Below are positions 45,836 to 56,783 of a stretch of 64,000 nucleotides of DNA, piece by piece. The stretch comes from Pelobates cultripes (taxonomy: Eukaryota; Chordata; Amphibia; Anura; Pelobatidae). Made by a program: the position numbers and the translations under genes. The DNA lies in the NCBI GenBank assembly GCA_933207985.1, contig OW240920.1, positions 128,523,278 through 128,587,277 on the forward strand. Reading direction: 5' to 3'. The first letter of the stretch is position 1. The number at the start of each line of letters is the position of its first letter. The notes below the pieces were generated by a model that saw only the letters and a program-made list of their open reading frames with translations, did not search any database and had not been told where the DNA came from.

Positions 45836-46420
45836 CCCTATAGTATACAGCACTGCTGACACAAAAACTATGCTGAAAGACCAGTGAGTCATGTTCTGCA
45901 CATCTTTGCTTAGTTCTATAGAGTTATCCCGATTCTACAACTGGAGAAGAACAGACGGTGAAGGCATTGAGGGAGTATAGATCACCCTGTGCACTACCTG
46001 CCCCGCTCCCTCCTGCACACTGCACTGATGGTGTTAGCCAGGATCAGGATGTGACACCACCCTACCCTTAGCATCAGTACCGAGCTGCAGGGAGGTGTGC
46101 AGTCAGCAGCTCCACTCCAGATCTCCCACAGGCCAAGGTTGAAAAGGCTGGGTGGGCTTCATTGTATAAAAAATAAAATAAAATACAATAATGTATGTGT
46201 GTATGAACGTGAGCATGTGTAATATTCCTAGGAATAAGAGAAGGGGGTGTGGGGCAATAACCAGAAACAACATTACATTTATGCCCCAAGTAACCTGAGC
46301 ATGCTTCGGAGTACAGAAATTGATCATTTGATTTTTAGGATATATAGCCCATTTAACCCACTCAGTGCTGGACGTGTGCACCAAACAGCGGTAAAGTTTA
46401 AATTATTTGCCTCTACTTAC
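45836..46420. other. Intron, no recognised feature
   Basis: Intronic flank of the V-like exon without recognisable repeats. Confidence 0.35.
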
Positions 46421-46774
46421 CCAACACGTGCAGATGTGAAGTTGTTGTCAAGGGCTCAGAATAAGGTTTTCTCACTGAGCAAAAGTACCTCCCAGAATCC
46501 TCTTTGCTCAGGTTTTTCAACTGGATTGTGAAGTTTGAAAAGAGAAGTTCAAGACGACCACGGTATTCTGAATACAATAAACCACATCCGGCGCTCGGAA
46601 CATTACAAAGTATAATCACACGGTCTTTGGCATCATCTCTTTTTAGGAACCTGCATTCTAGAGTTCCATTTTCAGGGTTAGATCCTTTATAGAATGGAAT
46701 CCAGGTTTCTCCACCCGTCGCTGCATAAATATTCTGGATATCTGCCATGTTACATAGGACATATGCACCTGAAA
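46421..46774 (-). CDS. Ig V-like domain exon of receptor gene
   Basis: This 118-codon exon follows a pyrimidine-rich CTCCAG acceptor and ends at a GTAAGT donor, phase 1 on both sides. It ends with the F-strand signature EDSGRYFC (exon residues 92-99) and has a conserved YRGRLEL stretch before it. Sequons are N36-G-T, N81-F-T and N88-L-S. Cysteines are at 8, 41, 57, 64 and 99. The usual B-strand cysteine, expected near residue 28 after the GGE turn, is Phe. Cysteines 41 and 57 sit where pIgR/CD300-type V domains have their extra disulfide. This is the outermost domain, expected outside the cell. The loss of the canonical disulfide partner could mean a re-wired fold or decay, but the frame is clean. 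Neighbouring sequence on both sides is transposon DNA. Confidence 0.8.
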
Positions 46775-46827
46775 CTGGAGGGGGAAAAAATGGGTAGTAA
46801 TATTTATTCATAAACTTTTTCTTTTTG

Positions 46828-48750
46828 TAACCCCTTAAGGACTGAGCCAAATGTACACGTTGTGAACAAAACAAAAAGTAAACAAAACCTGGCATTTGCG
46901 CTATATGTCTGTCCAACCGTAATTCACCTCTTTCATAGTAAATGCACCCACCCTTATTATATATCATTGTATTCAGGGGAAACAGGGCTTTCATTTAATA
47001 TCAAATATTTAGCTATGAAACATAAGTTAATAAGAAAAAATGGGAGAAAATAAGAATTTTTTTATTTTGTTAGTTCTACATGACATTTTAACTGTCAATG
47101 TCATAATACTGTATGCTTTTACTGCAATAAAATACACATATTTGTATTCAGCAAAGTCTCACATGTAAAACAGTACCACCTATGTACAGGTTTTATGGTG
47201 TTTTGGGAAGTTACAGGGTCAAATATAGCACGTTACATTTGAAATTGAAATTTGCCAGATTGGTTACGTTGCCTTTGGGACTGAATAGTAGCCCAGGAAT
47301 AAAATTTACATCCATAATGGCATACCATTTGCAATAGTAGACAACCCAAGGTATTGCAAATGGCCAGTCTTTTTTAGTAGCCATTTGGTCACAAAAACTG
47401 GCCAAAGTTAGCGTTAGTATTTGTTTGTGTGTGAGAAATGCAAAAAAACACAAATTTTGGCCAGTGTTTGTGACTAAGTGGCTACTAAAAAAGACTGGAC
47501 ATACCCCGTTTGCAATACCTTGGGTTGTCTACTATTGCAAATGGTATGCCATCATAGGGGTAATTTTCATTATTGGGCTACCATAGGGTCTCAAAGGCAA
47601 CGTACCCAATCTGGCAAATTTTAATGTGAAAAAAATGAAACGCAAGCCTTATATTTGATGCTGTAACTTTTGAAAACACCATAAAACCTGTACATGAGGG
47701 GTACTGTTGTACTCGGGAGACTTCGCTGAATACAAATATTTGTGTTTCAAAACAGTAAAAAGTATCACAGCAATAATATCGTCCGTGTAAGTGCTGTTTG
47801 TGCATGAAAAATGCAAAAACCGTCACTTTTACTGGCGATATCATCGTTGTAATACATTTTACTGTTTTGAAACACTAATATTTGTGTTCAGCGAAGTCTC
47901 CCGAGTAAAACAGTACCCCCATGTACAGGTTTTATGGTGTCTTGGAAAGTTATAGGGTTAAATATAGTGCTAGCAAATTAAATTCCCTTTACTTTTGGCA
48001 TGGGTTGTCAGGCAGGTCCCGTTAATTGTAATTAATTAAGATACCTAATTATGTAAAAATATTACATAAATATATATGTAGAATTAATATAAGTATATAT
48101 ATACGTATGTGTATATATATGTATATATCTATATAATTTTTTTAAAATATTTTTATTTATATATAGGTATATATATAGTGATATATACGTATATATTTAT
48201 GTATATAGATATATATATTATTTCGTTCTACATGTATTTTGATATAAATATATATATATATATATTAATATCACAATACAGTTAGAACGAAATAACACAC
48301 ATCTATATATATTTTTTTATATATTTACATATTTTTTTTATATTATATATATATTCAGTATGTCTACGTGTAATTTGATAATATATATATATATTAATAG
48401 TAAAATACACCTAGACAGTGTATGTGTGTATATATATGATCTAAGTATATTATTTTATTTTTTTTACACTTTTTAACTTTAATTTTATTTTATTTCCAGC
48501 CAGCAAGGGGACTACCCAATGCTGCAGCCAGCTACCCCCAGCCATGTGATTGTGGGGTCCTCGCAAGGACCTCACTCTCACATGGCCGGGGGGTTGGGGG
48601 GGGAGTCTGCAGGAGGCAGGATTTGCTGCGGGGGACTCGCCGGCGACCAGGTAAGTAAAAAAAAAACGGAGGGCGTACTATTACACCCTGTGGCGTTTAG
48701 AGCCGCTTAGAATAGGGCGTAATAATACGCCCTCCGGTCTTAAGTGTTAA
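46828..48750. mobile_element. ~1.9 kb TTAA-type element
   Basis: It begins (G)TAACCCCTTAAGGACTGAG and ends CGGTCTTAAGTGTTAA with TTAA at 48747-48750. Its body matches 56780-58675 (ATGTACACGTTGTGA, CTATATGTCTGT, long TATATA tracts and the GCCGGCGACC/GGGTAAGTA end). It has internal inverted segments (GGTATTGCAAATGG and its complement). No transposase was seen. Confidence 0.75.
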
Positions 48751-49371
48751 ACCAAGAAAGAAGAAATTAGAAATCGCTCATCTTTTCAATTCCCTCTTTA
48801 ATGATGGCTGAAGATGTGTCTGAAAAGCCTGAGAAACTAATTCTGTAAAAATTTATTATTTCTTATTTTTGGTTTGCTAGTAGTACTCTGGAACCAGGTA
48901 AACAGGGACCCCACCTTCAAGCACCAACACCAAAATGTTGAATTTGTTTTGGGGTATCTGCCACACACCATTTAACTATTGAGAAATGTTATTTATACAA
49001 AACTGTTTTTTTTGTATGAAACTTCATTATTTGGCAAATGTTTTTCAAAGTTTTTATATCGAAAATGTAAAATTAATGTGCCATAAATGTATACTGAAAC
49101 AAAATATAGTTAAATATTACTGTCCCGGACGGCCAAAATGCACAATGCTGAGCTCTTTGCAGGCTGCCCTCTGGCTCAGAGCAGCTCTGTGCATATGCTC
49201 ATTCCCAGTCAGAGACTGGAAGGGAAATTCCGAGTGGTCGGCTCTCTGCCAGAGGTGAAGATTCCATTGCATCACCAGGAAAACTGTTGCACCTCCAGGG
49301 AAAGAAGATAAGAGCCCCTCACTGCAAAAAGGTTAGTAGGAGAGGGGCTCAATTACAAATAAATAATAGTA
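48751..49371. other. No recognised feature upstream of V-like exon
   Basis: Possible 5' flank or intron of the receptor gene. No signal-peptide exon could be identified. Confidence 0.35.
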
Positions 49372-49807
49372 CAGGCATACCCCACTTTACATACCCTCAC
49401 AAGTACGGACATACCCGCGAGTGTATGTAAAGGTGCCTCGCGAGTACAGACATTCCCACGCCTCTGTCAGCGAGGGAACAGGAAATGGAAGGTTCTATTC
49501 TCGCCCGGAGCAGCTCAGTTCAGTGTCATTGGGGCAAGACCTTTTCATACCTTCTGACATGGCACAGGTTAATCATCTCATTCTGTTTTGTTTTATTGGT
49601 TGGGATCTGTAAACCTCAAACATGTTAAGACAAATTTATAATGCCTACTCCTAGCTGAACATATATATTTTTTGTTTGCCCATACATTGTCCATATTCTG
49701 CAATCGGCTGCCATCCAGTGAAAGTGTTTACCCTGCCATTTTCTATAACTATGACTTAGCAGCTTAGCTGCATTAGCCACAATTCTGAGGATTAAAAGTT
49801 AAACCAT

Positions 49808-51183
49808 GGGGGGCGGAGCCGCACTGCTGAGCTAGACGGTCGCACATAAGTTCAGCTCCTGCAATATACCCACAAATAAGCTTAAAAATATGGCAAACAA
49901 TCTAACTACTGACCGGCAGCAAGAGTCTTCAGAACCACGAAGTTACCGGATCCTGGGAGAGGCTGGCTCCCAGAGCTACAGTCCCCAGGAGGTGAAGCCC
50001 ACGACGAACAAGTTGGGGCCTACGCCGACGGTGAGAGGGGCAGGCGGTCGCTGCCCCTCTGTCCTGCCTAAAGGTACAAAGCCGGAGATCAAGACCTGGG
50101 CGGTCCTGATCCTGTTCACCCCCCATGGACCGGTGGGGGTGATCCCGGTCCTCACCCAGAGGCTACACATCCAGGGCCCAAATGCACCACCATCCCGCTC
50201 ATAGGCCCGAACATGACATCCAAGATGGCGGATGCCATGTGTGCTGGGGCCGGGGAGAGGGAGTGCGCCCTCGCAGGGAGTAGAGCAACAAAATGGGTCT
50301 ACGGACAAGGGCCCAGGGGGCCAGAAGAACTCAAGCTCCTCACACTAGACACCGTAACCCCACAAGCGACTACTTACCAACCCACTACATGGACCACGCC
50401 ACGGGTGAGCAGTAGAGGAGGCCTGGCCCGAGCCACAAGGGCAGCGGAACTGGCCCACACTCCACCCCACCTTCCACCGCCAGAGACGTTGACCTTGCAA
50501 CAGACCAAGGAACTCCCACAGCAAGGCTGACCACATTTGCAACCCACACACACCTTCTGATCACCGGCGGCCACAACAGCGGTCTCATCCAGCAGCCAAC
50601 CGTATCACACAGTGCCCAAACACCCGTCCTGACAGGCGCTCACCTCAGGAGGTCCAGAAGACATACCCATGGCCAGCCGGAGAAGCAGCCCAAAAGACAC
50701 CAATGAGCAACACAGCAACACTCCCGGAGGGGCGCTGCTCGAACCCCCGCACCAGTGGACATTCGTACCCGGCCGCACAGGCCTGCCAAGCCAAAAAGAC
50801 CTGGAACGCAAACCAACCCAAGAACTCTAATCCAGCCAGGGTGATATAATGATCGTACAAACAACATTTAACACTAACATGTCTACATCTTGAGTTCTAT
50901 AGTACAGCATACCGTTAAACTTCCTTACTAACAGCCTTAGGAAGCACTTATGTTAATTAGTGTCTCATCCCTAACATTTATCCTAGGTTGTTGGACAAGC
51001 CATTAGTAAAACGACTTAGTATTGTACTCCTCACTCTTGTGTTCAACAATGCTGTAAACCATTAATGCAGATATAGATAACTATTTAGCAAGCAATGTAC
51101 AAGACCGTTAGCTAATCACATAACTAAACATCTGACATGCAACTTTGTACAACGTAATTTCACTACTTCAAAAAATAAAATTT
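49808..51183 (+). mobile_element. L1-derived fragment: 5' leader joined to 3' tail
   Basis: It opens with a GC-rich GGGGGGCGGAGCCGCACTGC leader, has an ATG-led stretch (MANNLTTDRQQESSEP, 49890-50204) of possible ORF1 origin, then C-rich sequence and an A-rich end CAAAAAATAAAATTTT. ORF2 is absent, so this looks like an internally deleted, non-autonomous copy. Inference from composition and layout only. Confidence 0.45.
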
Positions 51184-51217
51184 TTGATTGTGCAAGTGGA
51201 ACTTGCACAATCAAAAA
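51181..51217. repeat. Perfect 17-base-stem hairpin at the L1-derived tail
   Basis: TTTTTGATTGTGCAAGT, three-base loop GGA, then its exact complement, followed by a third partial copy to about 51234. Confidence 0.9.
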
Positions 51218-51526
51218 TTGTGCAAGTTCCACTATATACTCCACTGTACTGAATGTTTAAATAGCATGAGGATTGCATTGGGGGTACCCCATGTGAGTCT
51301 GTTATTGTAACTACACTGCAAAAAAACAAAAAGTAAAAAAATAAAAGTTAAACCGTTAATGCAGTGGCGTACACATGACCCATGGGGCCCCGGTGCGAAA
51401 ATTGATCCGTGGCCCCCCCCCGCGCGGGCCGGAACACATGGCGGTGGGCACCTGGTCGCAGGGGTTACAGGGCTGCGACCCCTGCGACCGCGGTATGTAC
51501 GCCAGTGCATGAAGATGCACACACAC

Positions 51527-52020
51527 TTAAAGGACCACTCTAGGCACCCAGACCACTTCAGCTTAATGAAGTGGTCTGGGTGCCAGGTCGAGCTAGGGTT
51601 AACCCATTTTTTCATAAACACAGCAGTTTCAGAGAAACTGCTGTGTTTATGAATGGGTTAAGCCTTCCCCTATTTCCTCTAGTGGCTGTCCCATTGACAG
51701 CCGCTAGAGGTGCTTGCGTGCTTCTCATTGTGATTTTCACAGTGAGAGCACGCCAGCGTCCATAGGAAAGCATTATGAATGCTTTCCTATGTGACCGGCT
51801 GAATGCGTGCACAGCTCTTGCCGTGCGTGCGCATACAGCCGACGGGTAGGAGAAGAGGAGGATCGGAGGAGGAGAGCTCTCCGCCCAGCGGTGGAAAAAG
51901 GTAAGTTTTACCCTTTTCCAGAGCCGGGCGGGAGGGGGTCCCTGAGGGTGGGGGCACCCTCAGGGCACTATAGTGCCAGGAAAACGAGTATGTTTTCCTG
52001 GCACTATATTGGTCCTTTAA
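51527..52020. mobile_element. TTAA MITE (tandem pair, first)
   Basis: TTAAAGGACCACTCTAGGC to GCACTATATTGGTCCTTTAA. Its last TTAA (52017-52020) is also the first TTAA of the next copy. Confidence 0.82.
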
Positions 52021-52321
52021 AGGACCACTACAGACACCCAGATCACATCAGCTCAATTAAGTTGTCTGGGTGTCAGGTCCCTCTAGTTTTAACCCTGCAG
52101 CTGAAAACATAGCAGTTTCAGAGAAACTGCTATGTTTCACTGAGGGTTAATCCAGCCTCTAGTGGCTGTCTCACGGACAGCCGCTAGAGGAGCACACTGA
52201 ACGTCCATAGGAAAGCATTGAGAAATGCTTTCCTATGGGCGGTTTGAATGCGTGCGCGGTCGCATTCGGAGCTGAGAGGCTGAGGGATCCTCAGTGCCAA
52301 GTGAGTCCGGCGCTGGAGAAA
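52017..52321. mobile_element. TTAA MITE (tandem pair, second, truncated)
   Basis: It starts TTAAAGGACCACTACAGAC and is related to the first copy, but the right end is missing where the hAT end begins. Confidence 0.72.
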
Positions 52322-52784
52322 GGTATGTACGCCAGTGCGTAAATGCTTAAAGCGATGAAGAGATGTTTCTAAACAAAGTGTGCGAATAAGGAGGCAGGTT
52401 TATTTTACTTTTCCTCCCAGTTTAAGGTTGTCAGATGAGTAAAACATTAAAGATAAATGGCACAATCTGGAATGAGATTTTTCTTTTTACTGTTTGTTTT
52501 AACTGAATAAAAGCCCACTGGAAATCACTAAATAAATCACTGGAAATAAAATCACTGGAAATCTGCAGTTGCAGTATCAGTTATGCCTGTAAATTACTAT
52601 TGCAATCCCGTACATGCATTGGGAAGTGAATAAAGGTATTGCTTCACTTTAAGTATATTTTCATTTTACATACATGCTCTGGTCACATTGTGTACTTAAA
52701 AGTGGGGTATGCCTGATATAAAAATAAATTAGCAACAATGTGAGGGGAGGACAGCTACGAAAAAAAGAGCCCCCCCCACACACA

Positions 52785-53200
52785 CACTCAAGTTGTCACT
52801 TCACTACCCCCCCACACACACTCAGTGACCATGTCATAGTCACCTCACACATACTCAGTCACCATGTTACAGTCACCCCTAAACTTACCCCTCACACACA
52901 GTCACCCCCACACTAACTACTCACACATAGTCACCATGTCACAGTCACCCCCACACTAGTCCCTCACACATAGTCATAAAGTCCCTCCCTAAGTGTACCC
53001 CTCAAACAGAGTTGTATTGCCAAAGTCAATCTGTCACACTTAGTCACAACCACCCTGCCACAGTCACCCTCATACACACACAAGCACCCATAGGCAGTGG
53101 CAAAACCCCACAGACATTAAACCTCATACTCACACAGACAACACAGTTCCACAATAAACACAATGCACACAGCAAAACCACAATAGTTAGTTTAGTGAAT
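52785..53200 (+). repeat. Degenerate CACACA / AGTCACC minisatellite
   Basis: Irregular units of the type CACACATAGTCACCATGTCACAGTCACCCCC. Confidence 0.8.
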
Positions 53201-53269
53201 AACTCTCCATGATTCCCGGTCTTATAAGCCCTGGTGTCAAACTATATCCAATGTAGGATTTAGTACTAA

Positions 53270-53400
53270 AAAAAATATTTATTTTATCAGACTTGAAAAA
53301 GCATACAGTCAATGTTTCAATCCTGTCACTGCACTTTTTACAAGATGGCAGGGGTTGAAACGTTGACTGTAAGATTAATAGAATAAAGCAGCAATTATGT
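53270..53400. repeat. Penelope-type end, inverted arrangement
   Basis: TACAGTCAATGTTTCAATCC and GGTTGAAACGTTGACTGTAA face each other across about 60 bases, resembling a decayed form of the inverted dimer at 36628-36887. Confidence 0.5.
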
Positions 53401-53420
53401 TTATTTTGAAGTCCTGTGAG

Positions 53421-54008
53421 TGTGCTTCTTCTTGTTGGTTAAATAATTATCAGTCTAGGGTTTTTTTCCCACCTGTATATTTTTCACAACTGGCACAATT
53501 CATGATTGGGCTGGTAAAAAAAATATATATATATAGCATGCTCTCTCTCTTTCTCTTCCTCCCTTTCTCTTTCTCCCTGTGACCCTGGAAAATTGATACA
53601 TAAAGCAATCTGCCTCTTTAAATCTGATATCTACGTTTACTGCAGCTTCTAACCACAACAAAAATTAGACACAAAAAGAAAAAAGTAAACGGCACTTATC
53701 GACAATGAATACTGTTACAATTTGCAACGGTTGAAACATCATCTTAGTTTCAAGAAGTCGTGCGTGAAAAAGAAAAACTAACAATGTGAGGAATGTGCAT
53801 GTCGTTCAAATCCTACTTTCACTCAAAAATAAGGTGGGGCTGTTTTTTCTCTCCAAACTTAGCCAGGACCAACAGACCGCTCACCGAATGTGAACTGATA
53901 TCATCTCAGGAAGCAACACTTATTCAATGACAGAGCAGTTCTTCTAAACAATTCTAAACAAGCATAAGCACATTGTGCAATCACTACTGCTGTTGGAATT
54001 CCTTATAC
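53421..54008. other. No recognised feature
   Basis: Low-repeat stretch upstream of the receptor gene. It was searched on the minus strand for a signal-peptide exon without a convincing result. Confidence 0.35.
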
Positions 54009-56783
54009 TTAACTCCTTTAAGGACACAGCTTCAGAAGCTTGTCTTACACGTAAGGACAAAGGCCATTTTTATATTTTTTTATTAGCGGTTTGTATTCAA
54101 ATGCAATTTCCATCTCTGTCATTTATTGCACCAACACATATTATACATCGCTTTTTAGAGGGCAAACAGGACTTTAATTTGATGTCACATATACATAGAT
54201 ACATTCTCATTAATTATATAAAAATGCCTGAAATTTTTTTTTTTTAAAAACAAACATTTTATTCACAGTTTGGAAATACTATAGTGTGCATAATATGTCC
54301 AGCTTAGAAAAAGTCATTCAAAATAAATTAATTTATGTATCTTGATTTATAGAGTACATCATATGTGTAGGATTTCAGCTTATTTTGAAAGTTACAGGTC
54401 ACAAAATACAAGGACTAAAATAAAATTTCAATTTGCAATAATTTTAGAATTTGGTATGTTTGTTTTGTAGGTTTAGTAGCCATCACAGAAAACAAAATTG
54501 CCACACAAAAGTATATATTTATATAAAGTAGATATCAAAGGCTATTTACCTAAGGTTAGTTTGACACTTGTTACATAGCCATTTCATCGCCAATCTCTGC
54601 TAAATATTGGAGTAAAATTGTGTTTTTTCTCTATTTTGGCAAATACACATATAACAAGGTTTTTGTAATGTGTATTTCGTAAAGCTGGTGTGTGCTATTC
54701 CTACACAGAACCCCATATTGTGTTCAGCTACATCTGCTGAGTATAACGATACCCCCATTGTCTGCCTTTGGCGCTATTCTGTAAAGTTACAATGCCATAT
54801 AAGAGACAAGGCTATTTCAGTTTCTATAGTAATTTTCGTAGATGGATTTGACGGGCCTATGTCTCATTTTAGGGTATTATAGCAGTGTGACTGTTCAAAT
54901 AACCCCACAAATGGCTTTCATTTGATAAAGCAGACACCCCAGGGTATCTTATGTAGTGTATATTCTGCCTTAACTTGTCACCATTTTTCCACCAATTTAT
55001 GTCAATGTTTGTGGTGGGGGGGGGGGTGAAATGTAATTTTTACATACATGTTGCATTTTTGCTGAGTATTTCTTACACTTAATATGTACCACTGTCATAA
55101 AAATCCCCAAATTATAATCAGTTACACCTTCTGAGTGAACCAATATGCCCAATGTATGACCTAGACACTATTTTGTGAAGTTACAGTGCTGTAAAAGAGA
55201 TGTGACAAGTTCCGGTTTTTAAGTGTGAATTTTCATGGAGGGTTTTGATGCGTCCGTGTCCCACTTTGGAGCACTTGAGCAGACTACATATTACAACTAC
55301 ACCATAAAGGCATACAATTTCTTAAAGAAGACATCCCAGGGTATTTCAAAAGGTATATTTTGAACCTTAATGTTGGATCATTTTTCCGCTAGCTTGTACC
55401 AAGTGTAGTGGTAATAAGCATTTTTTCTGTCTTTTTCACACTCAAAGTGAGTTTGCACAGTACATTTTGCAAACCTTATGTGTGCTACGACTGTATAATA
55501 CTACATATGTTGCTCAGCTATGTCGTCTAAGTACAGCAATACCCCCGTATGTACCTATGCCAGGTATATGTGGATGTTGAAGGGGCACATTTGAGACACA
55601 GCCATTCAGTTTTTTTCTAACTTTGAAGTTTTACGCTGTGTCCATGTTCCATTTTGGAGTAGTTTAGATGGTTGGTTATTGAAATTTCCCCACAAACACA
55701 TACTATTTATTAAAGAATACACCCTGGGGTAATTCAAAAGGCATATTTTAAACCTTAGCGTGTGATCATTTTTTTCTCTAGTTTGTTCCAGGTGTAGTGG
55801 TAATGAGCATTTTTAAATGTATTTTTTACTTTTCTTAAACTAGTTTTTAAACTTTTTTTTGCGTATTAATTTTTTTAAACTTTTTTTTACAGATTTAACA
55901 TTTTTATAAGCTTTTTTTTTTACCGTTAACCCCTAACTAGCAGTAAGCAGCACTAACAGTAAATTCCCCACTTTCCCATAACTCCCACCCACCACAGCTA
56001 GCAAAATATATAATTATAAAAGATTTAAATTAATTAAATAAATTGAACCCCTGAGGGTTCAAAAGAAATAAAAGTTAATCCTCAGGGGTTAAAAAAATTT
56101 AGATCACAGTATAATACTGTGATCTGTATTTTGATCACAGTAGGCAGTGATCAACTGGCAGGGACGTGGTTAATTTTTATTTGGACTGAGTAAAGAGGGG
56201 TTTTTTTTACTTAAACGTTATTAAAACATTTTTTTAAAACTTTTTAAAGCTTATTTTTAAAACTTTGTTTTACGTTAACCTAATACCAAATCCCCCAATT
56301 CCCCACTAACTTCCACCCACCCCAGCTAGCTAAATATATAATTTTAAAATATTAAAATTAATTAATAAAATAAATTTAACCCCTGAGGGTTAAAACATTT
56401 TTTTTTTAAATTAACCCTCAGGGGTTAAAAAAATAAAATCAGATGACAGTAAAATGTAATCCCTGCCAATTGATCACTGTAGTCAGTGATCAATTGACAG
56501 GGAAGGGGTTAATTTTATTAAAGCAGGGGAAAGGGGGTGGGATTTCACTTTTACTTTATTTTATTTTTTTACAGGGAAACAGATCATCCCTGATCCATCT
56601 CCCTGCACTTCACACAGAACGCGGAAGTGCAGGGAGGAGGAGGGTGCTCCCGGCAGACCGGAGGAGCGTTAACCCCGCGATCTGGGGTTAACTTTACTGC
56701 ATGGCGGAGCTGGTCCATCATTCGTCGTTAACGGTTTCCCCACCATGACTGACCAGGTCCGTCAATCGGTGGGAAGGGGTTAA
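54009..56783. mobile_element. ~2.8 kb TTAA-type element
   Basis: TTAACTCCTTTAAGGACACAG at the left and CGGTGGGAAGGGGTTAA at the right, with TTAA at 54009-54012 and 56780-56783. It contains repeated segments around ACATCTGCTGAGTATAACG and paired CCCCTGAGGGTT/AACCCTCAGGGG hairpins (56044-56098 and 56380-56426). The last TTAA is shared with the next element. No transposase was seen. Confidence 0.7.

Larger units (their letters stand above)
24407..46774 (-). other. Gene span: two-Ig, five-TM surface receptor (CD47-like layout)
   Basis: Eight exons on the minus strand join into one open frame: 46774-46421, 40472-40215, 32528-32427, 31652-31587, 31202-31098, 25636-25523, 25417-25325 and 24507-24415. 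Lengths are 354, 258, 102, 66, 105, 114, 93 and 93 bases, all multiples of three, and all are phase 1 at both ends with AG acceptors and GT donors. The order is Ig V-like, second Ig, TM, hydrophilic linker, then four TM exons. An Ig ectodomain followed by five membrane passes is the layout of CD47, a cell-surface 'don't-eat-me' ligand, but CD47 has only one Ig domain. The introns are full of transposons, and the 40 kb to 32 kb intron is the largest. The first exon (signal peptide) was not found and may lie upstream of 46.8 kb. The gene model is well supported; the CD47 name is an inference from layout. Confidence 0.72.
51362..52337. mobile_element. hAT-type composite element
   Basis: It starts CAGTGGCGTACACATG and ends GGTATGTACGCCAGTG; the flanks CGTTAATG (51354-51361) and CGTAAATG (52338-52345) match at seven of eight bases. 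Inside are two TTAA MITEs in tandem. A second copy of the terminal GGTATGTACGCCAGTG sits at 51492-51507. Confidence 0.75.
49372..52715. mobile_element. 3.3 kb inverted-repeat transposon with nested insertions
   Basis: The termini are perfect 17-base inverted repeats, CAGGCATACCCCACTTT at the left and AAAGTGGGGTATGCCTG at the right. About 1 kb is its own sequence; the rest is an L1-derived insert (49808-51183) and a hAT composite (51362-52337). No clear target duplication or transposase was found. Confidence 0.65.
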
